A stretch of DNA of 64,000 nucleotides, from the NCBI GenBank assembly GCA_013178275.1, contig JABLWZ010000018.1, positions 1 to 64,000 on the forward strand. Direction: 5' to 3'. The first letter of the stretch is position 1. Every line of letters starts with the position of its first letter. Shown piece after piece: positions 48,024 through 56,154 of this stretch. The translations under genes were made by a program, and so were the position numbers. The notes under the pieces were generated by a model. The model did no database searches, was not told the DNA's origin, and worked only from the letters and a program-made list of their open reading frames with translations. This DNA is from Bacillota bacterium. GTDB lineage: Bacteria > Bacillota > Ch66 > Ch109.

Positions 48024-48644
48024 GTGACGTTCGAACAGTTAAAGGCCCTGAAAGGCCGCACACCCCAGATACTAGGGCATGAGAGGTTCTTCAAATCAGC
48101 GGTGCTGCTCCCCCTGGTGGAATACCAGGGAGAGGAATGCGTCCTCTTCGAGGAGCGGTCCCGGTTCCTGGTTCGGCAGCCGGGCGAGATCTGCTTCCCC
48201 GGGGGCCGCATCGAAAAAACCGATACCACCAGCGAAGCCGCCGCGGTGAGGGAGACCTGCGAGGAACTCGGACTGACCCCCGAGGACATCGAGGTCATCG
48301 CCCCGCTCGATATCCTGGTCGCCCCGTTCAACTCGGTGATCTACCCTTTCCTCTGCCGGATCGAGGACCACGACCGAATACATCCCAACCACGAGGTGGA
48401 GTCGCTTTTATACGTCCCCCTGCAGTACCTCCTGGCCGCGGAACCCATCTTCAACTACATATCCGTCAAGCTGACCCCCTCGGAGGACTTCCCCTACGAG
48501 CTGATCCCCAACGGCACCCAGTACGACTGGAAGAGCGGGATCTACCCCGAGTACTTCTACAAGTGGCAGGGCTACGTGATATGGGGCCTCACCGCCCGCA
48601 TCCTCCGTCACTTCCTGGACCTGGTGCGGGGCCTGGCGAAGTAA
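48024..48644 (+). CDS. Nudix hydrolase, CoA pyrophosphatase type
   Basis: The protein has about 205 residues and a Nudix box GGRIEKTDTTSEAAAVRETCEELG, preceded by RFLVRQPGEICFPGG, the arrangement of NudL/CoA diphosphatases that split CoA into 3',5'-ADP and phosphopantetheine. A C-terminal region (YFYKWQGYVIWGLTARIL) also fits. GTG 48024 is 6 nt after GGAGG and preferred over TTG 48021. It is divergent from the CoA-dependent beta-oxidation operon, so a role in CoA turnover is sensible. It overlaps the DUF35 gene end by 37 nt. Confidence 0.88.
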   Translation: MTFEQLKALKGRTPQILGHERFFKSAVLLPLVEYQGEECVLFEERSRFLVRQPGEICFPGGRIEKTDTTSEAAAVRETCEELGLTPEDIEVIAPLDILVAPFNSVIYPFLCRIEDHDRIHPNHEVESLLYVPLQYLLAAEPIFNYISVKLTPSEDFPYELIPNGTQYDWKSGIYPEYFYKWQGYVIWGLTARILRHFLDLVRGLAK

Positions 48645-49033
48645 AGGAAGAACCCGCCCCCGGTATCCGCCGAGTATATCTCGTAATCGTCCCCGATCAC
48701 CAGGTCCTTCTCGACAACCCCCTCGATGCGGGCCAGGATTCTCCCGATCCCCTCCTCCAGGTCTATCAGCCCCAGGAAAAAAGGGGTATCGAACTCCGGG
48801 CGCGCAAAGTACATCTCGGTCCAGCTCGCCAGCGTCCCCCTTCCGGAGAGCTGCCGCCAGTCGAGCGCGTCTCCCAGGCACTCGGGGCAGATAGGCCGGG
48901 GCGGGAAAAACTCCTCGCCACAGGCCCGGCACTTCGGCGCCATCAGGCGTCCGTCGCGGAGTCCCTCCCAGAAGACCCTGCCGTTGGGGCTGTTCAGGTT
49001 GCCGGGCATAAGATAGTTCGGTCTCGCTTCCAC
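48608..49033 (-). CDS. DUF35 OB-fold, zinc-ribbon acyl-CoA-associated protein
   Basis: This 141-residue protein has an N-terminal helix, a rubredoxin-like zinc ribbon (CRACGEEFFPPRPICPEC, four Cys) and an OB-fold (GRGTLASWTEMYFARPEF, DTPFFLGLIDLEEG). DUF35 proteins channel substrates by complexing with thiolase-like enzymes, as in archaeal HMG-CoA synthesis. It lies 1 nt downstream of the thiolase-like gene, the usual pairing. The zinc site is intact. Confidence 0.92.
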   Translation of the reverse strand: MEARPNYLMPGNLNSPNGRVFWEGLRDGRLMAPKCRACGEEFFPPRPICPECLGDALDWRQLSGRGTLASWTEMYFARPEFDTPFFLGLIDLEEGIGRILARIEGVVEKDLVIGDDYEIYSADTGGGFFLYFARPRTRSRK

Positions 49034-49034
49034 G

Positions 49035-50213
49035 TCAATCCCTCCCCAGTATCATCACCATGCCGTTGTTCAGCATCCCGCCCTCCGAATGGGCCAGGGC
49101 GGTTCGCGCCCCCGCCACCTGGTTGGCCCCCGCCTCTCCCCGCAGCTGGCGGACCAGGTTGGCCAGCTGGTAGTACGGGGTTACCGCCCAGGGGTGGCCC
49201 CGCGAGATCAGGCCGCCGTCCGTGTTGATCGGAATCCGACCGCCGATCTCGGTGTCTCCCTCCCGGATAGCCCGGACCATCTCCCCTCGCTCGAACCAGC
49301 CGATGTCCTCGGGGATCATCAGCTCGTGGGGACTGAACGGGGCATACAGCTCCGCCACATCGATATCCGCCGGCTTCAGGCCGCAGTCCGAGAACGCCCG
49401 GGCCGCCGCCTGGCGGGTGGCGGTGAACTGGGTGATCGATTTCCGGCACCCGTCGGTAGGCATGATGCACGCGTTATCGTGGTAGTTGCCGAGCGACAGG
49501 AAGTATACCGGCTGCTTTTTGGTGTCGCGGGCGACCTCCTCGGAGGCCAGCAGGACCGCCGCCGCCCCGTCGGTCGCCACCGAGGTGTCCAGCATCTTGA
49601 TCGGGGTCGAGATGGGCCGCGACCTCATCACGTCCTCCACGGTGATCGGATTCCTGAAGGCCGCCACCGCGCTGCCTGCCGCGTTCCTCCGGTTGCGCAC
49701 CGCGGCCCGCGCGAAGTCCTCCTCGGTAGCCCCTGTCTCGTGCATGTACCTCCTGGCGGACATAGCGTAGGACCAGATCACCCCGTAAGCCCCGAACGGC
49801 TGCAGCGCGGTGGGGTCGAGCATCGGCCAGCCGTACCCCGGGTCGTTCTTCTTGAACCAGCCGACGGTCCCCTCCCGGGAAGCCCCGTAGCACAGCGCCA
49901 CCTGTATCCTTCCGCTCTTTATCTCCTCTATCGCGTACCTGATGTTGAGGCCCACCGCCAACGCGCCGCAGGCCATCTCGGCCATAATCTTAGGGCTGAT
50001 GCGCAGGTACTCGCAGAGCAGGTTGCCCTGCATCCCGATGTTCTCCCGGAGGTCGGGGGTCGTAAACACCCCTTCGATGCGGTCCTTGGTCAGGCCCGCG
50101 TCCAAAAGCGCCCCCCGTACCACCTCCAGAGCCAGTTCACCCTCGGTCCGGTCCCGGTGCCTCCCTATCTCTACCGTCCCGTAACCGACGATAGCCACCC
50201 TCTTAACCCCCAA
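49035..50213 (-). CDS. Thiolase-family protein (SCP-x/lipid-transfer type), DUF35 partner
   Basis: This 392-residue protein resembles the SCP-x/archaeal acetyl-CoA acetyltransferase branch of thiolases: VAIVGYGTVEIGRH at the start, EMACGALAVGLNIRYA with the nucleophilic Cys (near residue 82), INTDGGLISRGHPWAVT with His and C-terminal ALAHSEGGMLNNG. The classical second Cys of degradative thiolases is not evident. It is paired with DUF35. Whether it condenses acetyl-CoA or cleaves branched substrates is unclear. Confidence 0.9.
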   Translation of the reverse strand: MGVKRVAIVGYGTVEIGRHRDRTEGELALEVVRGALLDAGLTKDRIEGVFTTPDLRENIGMQGNLLCEYLRISPKIMAEMACGALAVGLNIRYAIEEIKSGRIQVALCYGASREGTVGWFKKNDPGYGWPMLDPTALQPFGAYGVIWSYAMSARRYMHETGATEEDFARAAVRNRRNAAGSAVAAFRNPITVEDVMRSRPISTPIKMLDTSVATDGAAAVLLASEEVARDTKKQPVYFLSLGNYHDNACIMPTDGCRKSITQFTATRQAAARAFSDCGLKPADIDVAELYAPFSPHELMIPEDIGWFERGEMVRAIREGDTEIGGRIPINTDGGLISRGHPWAVTPYYQLANLVRQLRGEAGANQVAGARTALAHSEGGMLNNGMVMILGRD

Positions 50214-50319
50214 GTCTTACGCCCTCCTTCGAATAAACCGTTATCTCTCTAAGTTCGCATCCTCTTATAGTCCTTCCATGAAGCGACAAAAACTCCTTCT
50301 ATATTAGTTATTTAGCTAA

Positions 50320-50865
50320 TCAATCCATCTCCGCCAGGGCCTCCTGGTAGACCTTCAGGTCTTCAGGCGAGAACAGCACCATCCGCACCTCCGAGACCGG
50401 CCCCGGGGCGTCGGCCAGGAAAGAGCGGATGGTCTTCAGGGCGATCCCCGCCGCCCGCTGGATGGGAAACCCGTATATCCCGGTGCTGATGGACGGGAAG
50501 GCGATAGAGCTGATGCCGAAATCCCGGGCCAGCATCAGGCTCTGGCGGTAGGCGCTGGCCAGCAGCTCATCCTCATACTGCTTCCCGCCACGCCAGATCG
50601 GTCCCACCGCGTGGATCACCGACCTCGCCTTGAGCCTTCCGCCTCCGGTGATGACCGCGAAGCCGGTGGGGCAGTCCCCCATCTCCTTTCGTATCTCCGC
50701 GCACTCCCGGGCGATCGACTCGCCCCCCGCGCTGTGGATGGCGCCGCACACCCCTCCCCCGGACAGGAGTTCGCTGTTGGCGGCGTTGACTATCGCATCC
50801 ACCTCCTGCAGGGTGATGTCACCCTGGGTGAGCGTCATCCGCGCCCCGTTGACCAGTTTTTCCAT
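50320..50865 (-). CDS. Macro-domain ADP-ribose hydrolase
   Basis: This 181-residue single macro domain probably removes O-acetyl groups from ADP-ribose or ADP-ribose from proteins. It has QGDITLQEVDAIVNAANS, SGGGVCGAIHSAGG (distal loop) and FPSISTGIYGFPIQRAA. ATG 50865 has GGGAGGG 6 nt upstream; the longer frame to 50904 lacks one. It is a separate gene preceded by the terminator of the phosphorylase gene. Confidence 0.92.
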   Translation of the reverse strand: MEKLVNGARMTLTQGDITLQEVDAIVNAANSELLSGGGVCGAIHSAGGESIARECAEIRKEMGDCPTGFAVITGGGRLKARSVIHAVGPIWRGGKQYEDELLASAYRQSLMLARDFGISSIAFPSISTGIYGFPIQRAAGIALKTIRSFLADAPGPVSEVRMVLFSPEDLKVYQEALAEMD

Positions 50866-50917
50866 GACTGACCCTCCCTTTCTGTTTCCATAATTCACCA
50901 GCAACTACTGAAAACAG

Positions 50918-50949
50918 AATACCCTTCACTCCATAAGGTGAAGGGTATT
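50918..50949 (-). terminator. Terminator after the phosphorylase gene
   Basis: AATACCCTTCAC (50918-50929) and GTGAAGGGTATT (50938-50949) make a perfect 12-bp stem. Read on the minus strand it is followed by CTGTTTTC. It lies 16 nt beyond the stop at 50966. Confidence 0.8.
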
Positions 50950-50965
50950 ATCGCCGTTCTTCCTT

Positions 50966-51769
50966 TTAAACCATCCTCGCGTCCAGCAGGTGCTGATAAC
51001 ACGAGCAGCCGGGTTGGTCGGGGAGGGCCCCGATCAGCTCGCACAGCAGCCCCCGCAGCTTGTCGTTGTTGTTCTTAAAGACCTCGATCACCCGCTCGTG
51101 GGTCACCGGCATGATATCCGGGTTCCCGTCCAGGCCCACGTCGTAGTCGGTTATCAGGGAGATGTTGACGTAGCACATCCCCAGCTCACGGGCCAGGATG
51201 CTCTCCGGGTACTGGGTCATGTTGATGACCTCCCAGCCCTGGCCGCCAAACCACCTGCTCTCCGCCCGGGTCGAGAACCGGGGCCCTTGGATGACCACCA
51301 CGGTGCCCGTCTCGTGCACCGGGATGCTCAGCTTCCTGGCCTTTTCGATAGCCAGCGCGCGCATCTCCGGGCAGTAAGGGTCGGCCGCCGAGATGTGGGT
51401 GGTGATCGGTCCGTCGTAAAAGGTGTCCTTGCGGTTCCTGGTGCGGTCAACAAACTGGTCGCAGATCACGAAGTCGCCCGGTTTCACATCCGCCTGCAGG
51501 CTGCCCGCGGCGCAGGGACCGATCACCCTGGTGACCCCCAGTTCCTTGAGCGCCCACAGGTTGGCCCGGTAGTTTATCATGTGCGCCGGGATCTGGTGCT
51601 CCTTGCCGTGGCGGGGGATAAAGGCGACCTTCTTTCCCCCGATCTCGGTCAGGGTTATCTTATCGCTGGGAGCGCCATACGGGGTATCTATCTTGATCTC
51701 CTCCGCACCATCCATGCGGTAGAAACCGGAACCGCCAAATACCCCGATTTGGGCCTTTTTATCTTGCAT
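50966..51769 (-). CDS. mtnP: S-methyl-5'-thioadenosine phosphorylase (adenine-type site)
   Basis: This 267-residue PNP/MTAP-family enzyme phosphorolyses MTA (and possibly 5'-deoxyadenosine) to adenine. GVFGGSGFYRMDG binds phosphate, RHGKEHQIPAHMINYRANLWALKELGV is the family core, and GPRFSTRAESRWF and INMTQYPES shape the site. The purine-recognition segment reads ITDYDVG with two Asp, as in adenine-specific MTAPs. A paralogue at 56155-56958 has a different segment. The adenine could feed Apt encoded close by. Confidence 0.93.
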   Translation of the reverse strand: MQDKKAQIGVFGGSGFYRMDGAEEIKIDTPYGAPSDKITLTEIGGKKVAFIPRHGKEHQIPAHMINYRANLWALKELGVTRVIGPCAAGSLQADVKPGDFVICDQFVDRTRNRKDTFYDGPITTHISAADPYCPEMRALAIEKARKLSIPVHETGTVVVIQGPRFSTRAESRWFGGQGWEVINMTQYPESILARELGMCYVNISLITDYDVGLDGNPDIMPVTHERVIEVFKNNNDKLRGLLCELIGALPDQPGCSCYQHLLDARMV

Positions 51770-51795
51770 GGTCTAACCTCCTTACTGCAACGCTT

Positions 51796-51844
51796 TCAAG
51801 TTATTGATTACGTTTTTATGTTGCTCCAATTATAGGTTCTCCAA
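51796..51844 (+). repeat. Intergenic repeat family, locus D (short degenerate copy)
   Basis: AAGTTATTGATTACGTTTTT, TGTTGCTCCAAT and GGTTCTCCAATTATTTTA align with the first 55 bp of the repeat unit, with several substitutions. It lies between mtnP and the hydrolase gene, in the same orientation as the other loci. Confidence 0.6.
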
Positions 51845-52384
51845 TTATTTTACTATTTCGATGAACTGCTTAAACAGTTCTCCTTCGGCAACCCTCATCA
51901 TCTCAAAAAGGGCCATCTCGGTAGTAGTAATGACTGCCCCCAGTTCCCGCATGCGTTCCAGTGCCGCCATTCGATTCCAGGAGGTGCGTGACGATACAGC
52001 GTCCGATGCCACATATACCTGGTAAGGTTCCCTGAGCAAGCCGCTAACGGTTTGATAAACACAGACGTGAGCCTCGATACCGGCTACAAGAAGCTGCTGC
52101 CGTCCCGTCTCCTTGACTTTTTTCAAGAATTCTTCATTCAGACAGGCATTAAAGGTTATCTTTTCTATTGGAGATTGATCTCCCAAAAGTTCACGTAATT
52201 CAGGAATCGTTTTTCCCAGTCCCTGGGGGTACTGCTCCAACAGGATGATAGGGAGCCGGAAAAGCCTGGCGGCTTTAATAAGCTTGCGCCAGTTATCATA
52301 TATCAGATTGGACTGATACACCGTCCGGGCCAGGGTTCCCTGTATATCCACTATCAACAAGGCTGTTTTATCCATGGCCAACAC
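51845..52384 (-). CDS. Isochorismatase-family cysteine hydrolase
   Basis: The protein has about 179 residues with the catalytic set of this family: Asp in ALLIVDIQGTL, Lys in PIEKITFNAC and Cys in AGIEAHVCVYQTV. Members hydrolyse amides (nicotinamidase, YcaC-like) or isochorismate, and the substrate is not predictable here. GTG 52384 is favoured (AAGGGGGG 8 nt upstream) over ATG 52375. Codon usage looks somewhat more AT-rich than the neighbours. It is set between purine-salvage genes. Confidence 0.88.
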   Translation of the reverse strand: MLAMDKTALLIVDIQGTLARTVYQSNLIYDNWRKLIKAARLFRLPIILLEQYPQGLGKTIPELRELLGDQSPIEKITFNACLNEEFLKKVKETGRQQLLVAGIEAHVCVYQTVSGLLREPYQVYVASDAVSSRTSWNRMAALERMRELGAVITTTEMALFEMMRVAEGELFKQFIEIVK

Positions 52385-52455
52385 TTTGCAGTCCCCCCTT
52401 CCGTACATCACACCGTGCAAAGTGCTCAGTCGCTTTTGGCAGCAGCAGCCCCTCG

Positions 52456-52974
52456 TTAGAACGTCATCATCGTGAAGATGTCGTAACCCTTCAGCTTCTC
52501 TCTGCCATTCAAAAAGCTCAGTTCGATGATAAAAGCGAACTCAACCACCTTGCCGCCCAGCCGCTCCACCAGGTCCTTGATCGCCGCCCCCGAGCCCCCG
52601 GTCGCCATCAGGTCGTCGACGATGACCACCCTCTGCCCGGGCTGGATGGCGTCGGTGTGCATCTCTATCTTCTCTTTGCTGTACTCGGTTTCGTACTCGA
52701 CACTTATCTTTTCCGCCGGGAGCTTGCCGGGTTTGCGGATCGGCACAAAACCGACCTTCAGGGCCGCCGCCAGCGGCGCCCCGAAGATATAACCCCTGGA
52801 CTCGATCGCCACCACCGCGTCGATGTCCTTCCCCTGGTACCGCTTTACCAGAGTATCAATGATCTCGCTGAAGGCCGGTCCATCCTTCAGCATGGTCGTG
52901 ATATCCTTGAACAGGATACCAGGGATGGGGAAATCAGGCACATCCCGGATTTTGCTCATAAGATGCTCGTACAA
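52456..52974 (-). CDS. apt: Adenine phosphoribosyltransferase
   Basis: Apt converts adenine plus PRPP to AMP. The protein of about 172 residues has IRDVPDFPIPGILFKDITTML, the family N-terminal block, AIESRGYIFGAPLA and the PRPP site VVIVDDLMATGGSG. TTG 52974 is chosen from the AGGGG spacing and family length. It sits with mtnP and ahcY, enzymes that release adenine or adenosine, so a salvage role is natural. Confidence 0.95.
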   Translation of the reverse strand: MYEHLMSKIRDVPDFPIPGILFKDITTMLKDGPAFSEIIDTLVKRYQGKDIDAVVAIESRGYIFGAPLAAALKVGFVPIRKPGKLPAEKISVEYETEYSKEKIEMHTDAIQPGQRVVIVDDLMATGGSGAAIKDLVERLGGKVVEFAFIIELSFLNGREKLKGYDIFTMMTF

Positions 52975-53082
52975 AACCGACACCCCTTTCAAACAAATAG
53001 AATACCAACCATATTCTACGTCTCGGCAGAAATCCCTGCCTTTAACGAAATATTTTCCTTATTCTGGATATTCTTTTAATTG

Positions 53083-54330
53083 CTAGGTGGTCCCCATTTC
53101 AAACGACGCCAGATAGCGTTTCTGCTCCTCGGTCAGTTCCTGCAGCTTGACCCCCATGCTCTTCAGCTTCAGCCGGGCGACCATCTCGTCCAGCTCGTCA
53201 GGCACCTTGTAAACCCGCCGTTCCAGGTTCTCAGCGTTCCTGGACATCCACTCCGCGGAGAGCGCCTGGTTGGCGAAGCTCATGTCCATCACGTGCGCGG
53301 GGTGTCCCTCCGCCGAGGCGAGGTTTACCAGCCTCCCCTCCGCGAGGACGTACAGCCGCCTCCCGTCGGGCAGCTTAAACTCCTCCACGTTGCCGCGGAC
53401 CTCGCGCCGGCCGATTGCCATCTTCGCCAGGGCCTCCAGGTTGATCTCCACGTTGAAGTGGCCCGAGTTGGCGAGTATCGCCCCGTCCTTCATCAGGGCC
53501 AGGTGTTCGGCGTCGATGGCGTTGATGTCGCCCGTCACCGTCACGAAGATCTCGCCCACCTCCGCCGCCTGCTTCATATCCATCGCCCGGAAACCGTCCA
53601 TGACCGCCTCCAGCTGCTTGAAGGGATCTACCTCGACGACCGCCACGTTGGCCCCCAGGCCGGCGGCCCGCCGGGCCACGCCCTTGCCGCACCAGCCGTA
53701 ACCGACCACCACGAACACGGTTCCCGCGACCAGGTGGTTGGTGGCCCGCATGATGCCGTCCAGGGTCGACTGTCCGGTGCCGTACCGGTTGTCGAACAGG
53801 TACTTGGTGTGCGCGTCGTTGACCGCTATCACGGGGTATTTCAGCACCCCCGCCTGCTCCATCGCCTTCAGCCGGATGACCCCGGTGGTGGTCTCTTCGG
53901 TCCCGCCGATCACATTCTTCACCAGGTCCTGCCGCTCGGTGTGCAGTACATTGATGAGGTCAGCCCCGTCATCCATAGTGATGTTCGGTCCCATATCCAG
54001 TACCGCGTTGATGTGGCCGTAGTAGGTATCGCGGTCGGCCCCGTGCACGGCGTGGGTCGGTATCTGGTACACCTCGTTCAGGGCGGCCGCCACGTCGTCC
54101 TGGGTGCTGAGCGGGTTCGAGGCGCAGAGGCCCAGGATGGCTCCTCCTTCCTTGAGGGTCAGCATCAGGTTGGCGGTTTCGGTGGTCACGTGCAGGCAGG
54201 CCCCCAGACGCAGCCCCTGAAGAGGCTTCTCTTTTTTCCAGCGTTCCGCGATCTCCTTCAGCACCGGCATCCGCTCGCCCGCCCATTCGATCCTCTGGAC
54301 CCCTTTTTTCACCAGTTCCTTGTCACTCAT
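53083..54330 (-). CDS. ahcY: S-adenosyl-L-homocysteine hydrolase
   Basis: AhcY splits SAH into homocysteine and adenosine with bound NAD. The 415-residue protein has [34 protein letters not shown], the NAD-binding [21 protein letters not shown] and [10 protein letters not shown]. Length fits the shorter prokaryotic/archaeal form. ATG 54330 has AAAGGTG upstream. It follows the class II aldolase gene closely and probably shares its operon. No SAH riboswitch is seen in the 43-nt gap. Confidence 0.96.
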   Translation of the reverse strand: MSDKELVKKGVQRIEWAGERMPVLKEIAERWKKEKPLQGLRLGACLHVTTETANLMLTLKEGGAILGLCASNPLSTQDDVAAALNEVYQIPTHAVHGADRDTYYGHINAVLDMGPNITMDDGADLINVLHTERQDLVKNVIGGTEETTTGVIRLKAMEQAGVLKYPVIAVNDAHTKYLFDNRYGTGQSTLDGIMRATNHLVAGTVFVVVGYGWCGKGVARRAAGLGANVAVVEVDPFKQLEAVMDGFRAMDMKQAAEVGEIFVTVTGDINAIDAEHLALMKDGAILANSGHFNVEINLEALAKMAIGRREVRGNVEEFKLPDGRRLYVLAEGRLVNLASAEGHPAHVMDMSFANQALSAEWMSRNAENLERRVYKVPDELDEMVARLKLKSMGVKLQELTEEQKRYLASFEMGTT

Positions 54331-54373
54331 CAAGATCACCTTTCTTTCGATTCCTTGCAGCACCTCTATCGGG

Positions 54374-55060
54374 TCAGCCGGGGACCTCCCCGGGAGTGGT
54401 TTTTTTCTGGCCGTAGTGCGTGAGAAACTCGTTTCTGAGCCATTTCACCTTCTCTTCATCCAGCACCGTCGGTTTCCCCAGCATGCTCGCGTAGCAGTAA
54501 ACCATCGCCCCTTTCTCGACGATCTCGCAGACCAGGAGGGCCTCGTTCACCGAACGGCCGACCCCCACCAATCCGTGGTTGGGCAAAAAGGCCGCGGCAC
54601 TGTCTCCCAGGGCCGCCACCACCCGGTCAGCCAGTTCCTGGGTTCCGGGCAGGGCGTATTCCGCGACCCTCACCTCTCCACCGATCATCTGCGCCAGTTC
54701 CTCCAGTATCGGGGGCAGTGGCTGGCGGGCAGCCGACAGTGCCGCCGCGTACGGGCTGTGGGTGTGTACGATGGCCCGGACGTCCTCCCGGTGCCGATAG
54801 ATGGTGCGGTGCATCGGGGTCTCGGTGGAAGGCCTTCGGCCGCCCAGCAGCACCCGGCCTTCCAGGTCCAGCACCGGCGGGTCGTCCGCCTGCAGCTTCA
54901 TATAATCCATACCGCTGGGGGTGACCACCAGGCAGTCGCCGACCCGGGTGCTCACATTCCCCCAGGTTCCCACCACCAGGCGGCGGATGGACATCTCCCT
55001 CGACGCCCAGACCACTTTTTCCCTCGCCTGCTGCCAGCGGGCTCCGTCTTCTTCTTTCAT
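54374..55060 (-). CDS. Class II aldolase (candidate 5-deoxy/5-methylthio-ribulose-1-phosphate aldolase)
   Basis: This 228-residue class II aldolase/adducin-family protein has a zinc site in [27 protein letters not shown] (the His-x-His) and a third His in FLPNHGLVG, and the active-site Glu region TETPMHR. It lies between mtnA and ahcY. In the DHAP shunt described from Rhodospirillum rubrum and some E. coli, an aldolase of this family (Ald2) cleaves methylthioribulose-1-P or 5-deoxyribulose-1-P to DHAP and an aldehyde. MtnB dehydratase is the alternative in the same superfamily, but no mtnK/W/X/D genes are near. Confidence 0.82.
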   Translation of the reverse strand: MKEEDGARWQQAREKVVWASREMSIRRLVVGTWGNVSTRVGDCLVVTPSGMDYMKLQADDPPVLDLEGRVLLGGRRPSTETPMHRTIYRHREDVRAIVHTHSPYAAALSAARQPLPPILEELAQMIGGEVRVAEYALPGTQELADRVVAALGDSAAAFLPNHGLVGVGRSVNEALLVCEIVEKGAMVYCYASMLGKPTVLDEEKVKWLRNEFLTHYGQKKTTPGEVPG

Positions 55061-55090
55061 CCCGGTCTCTCCCCCCCTGGTAGTATATTC

Positions 55091-56137
55091 TTATTTCCCG
55101 GCCAGCTTTCCTATCGACTCCCGGTAAGGCGGGGTCGCCACCCCCCGGTCGGTGATGATGGCGGTTATCAGTTCCGCCGGCGTCACATCGAAGGCGGGGT
55201 TGTACACCGGCACCCCGGGAGGAGCGGTCACGTGGCCCCCCATCTGCCTCATCTCCTCGGGGGCCCTCTCCTCGATCGGGATGCCGCGGCCGTCCTCCAG
55301 GGAAAAGTCGATGGTCGAGGTGGGAGCCGCTATGTACATGGGGATATTGTGCGCACGGGCCAGCACCGCCAGGCTGTATGTGCCTATCTTGTTGGCCACG
55401 TCGCCGCCGGCGGTGATGCGGTCGGCCCCCACGATTATCAGGTCCACCTTCCCCTGCTGCATCAGGTATCCTGCCATGTTGTCAGCTATCAGGGTCACCG
55501 GGATGCCGTCCTGCATCAGTTCCCAGGCGGTCAGCCGCGCTCCCTGCAGCAGCGGCCGGGTCTCATCGGCCCAGACCGTTATCTCCTTGCCCTGCTCGTG
55601 GGCCGCCCGGATGACGCCCAGGGCGGTGCCGTACCCGGTGGTGGCCAGCGCCCCGGCGTTGCAGTGGGTCAGCACCCTCGCGCCCGGGGGCACCAGCGCC
55701 GCGCCGTACTCTCCGATCCGGCGGTTCATCTCCTGGTCCTCCAGGTAGATGGCGACCGCCTCCGATTCCATCTGCTTGATTATCACGGGGAGCGGTTCAC
55801 CAGCCAGGTGCCGCAGCTTCTCCTCCATCCGGCCGATGGCCCAAAACAGGTTGACCGCCGTTGGCCTGGTCGAACGCAGTTCAGCGGCGGCATCTCGCAT
55901 AAAGGACTCGAACCCGGGAGGGTCAGATGCCGCCTCCTTGACCGCCAGCACCATCCCAAAAGCGGCCGCCGCCCCGATCGCCGGGGCTCCCCGGACCTGC
56001 ATCTGGCGGATGGCCCGGGCCACGCAGCGGTAGTCCCTGCACTCCACGTACTCCTGGTTCAGAGGCAGGAGGGTCTGATCTATCAGCCGGAGGACCTCGC
56101 CATCCCACTCCAAAGCCTGCACTTTCACCACCCCCAT
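55091..56137 (-). CDS. mtnA: 5-methylthioribose-1-phosphate isomerase
   Basis: This 348-residue eIF2B-related isomerase converts methylthioribose-1-P (or 5-deoxyribose-1-P) to the ribulose form. It has RQMQVRGAPAIGAAAAFG, the catalytic Cys in LTHCNAGALATTGYGTALG and Asp in GADRITAGGDVANKIGTY. ATG 56137 is weakly supported by GGAAAG; GTG 56122 after GGGGGTGG is an alternative. It is bracketed by a phosphorylase gene upstream and the aldolase gene downstream, making a three-step pathway in order. Confidence 0.95.
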   Translation of the reverse strand: MGVVKVQALEWDGEVLRLIDQTLLPLNQEYVECRDYRCVARAIRQMQVRGAPAIGAAAAFGMVLAVKEAASDPPGFESFMRDAAAELRSTRPTAVNLFWAIGRMEEKLRHLAGEPLPVIIKQMESEAVAIYLEDQEMNRRIGEYGAALVPPGARVLTHCNAGALATTGYGTALGVIRAAHEQGKEITVWADETRPLLQGARLTAWELMQDGIPVTLIADNMAGYLMQQGKVDLIIVGADRITAGGDVANKIGTYSLAVLARAHNIPMYIAAPTSTIDFSLEDGRGIPIEERAPEEMRQMGGHVTAPPGVPVYNPAFDVTPAELITAIITDRGVATPPYRESIGKLAGK

Positions 56138-56154
56138 AATCTTTCCGGTTTATA

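Noticed and set aside
54331-54373. SAH riboswitch before ahcY
   Set aside because: Only 43 nt separate it from the aldolase gene, and no pseudoknot-like conserved sequence is present.
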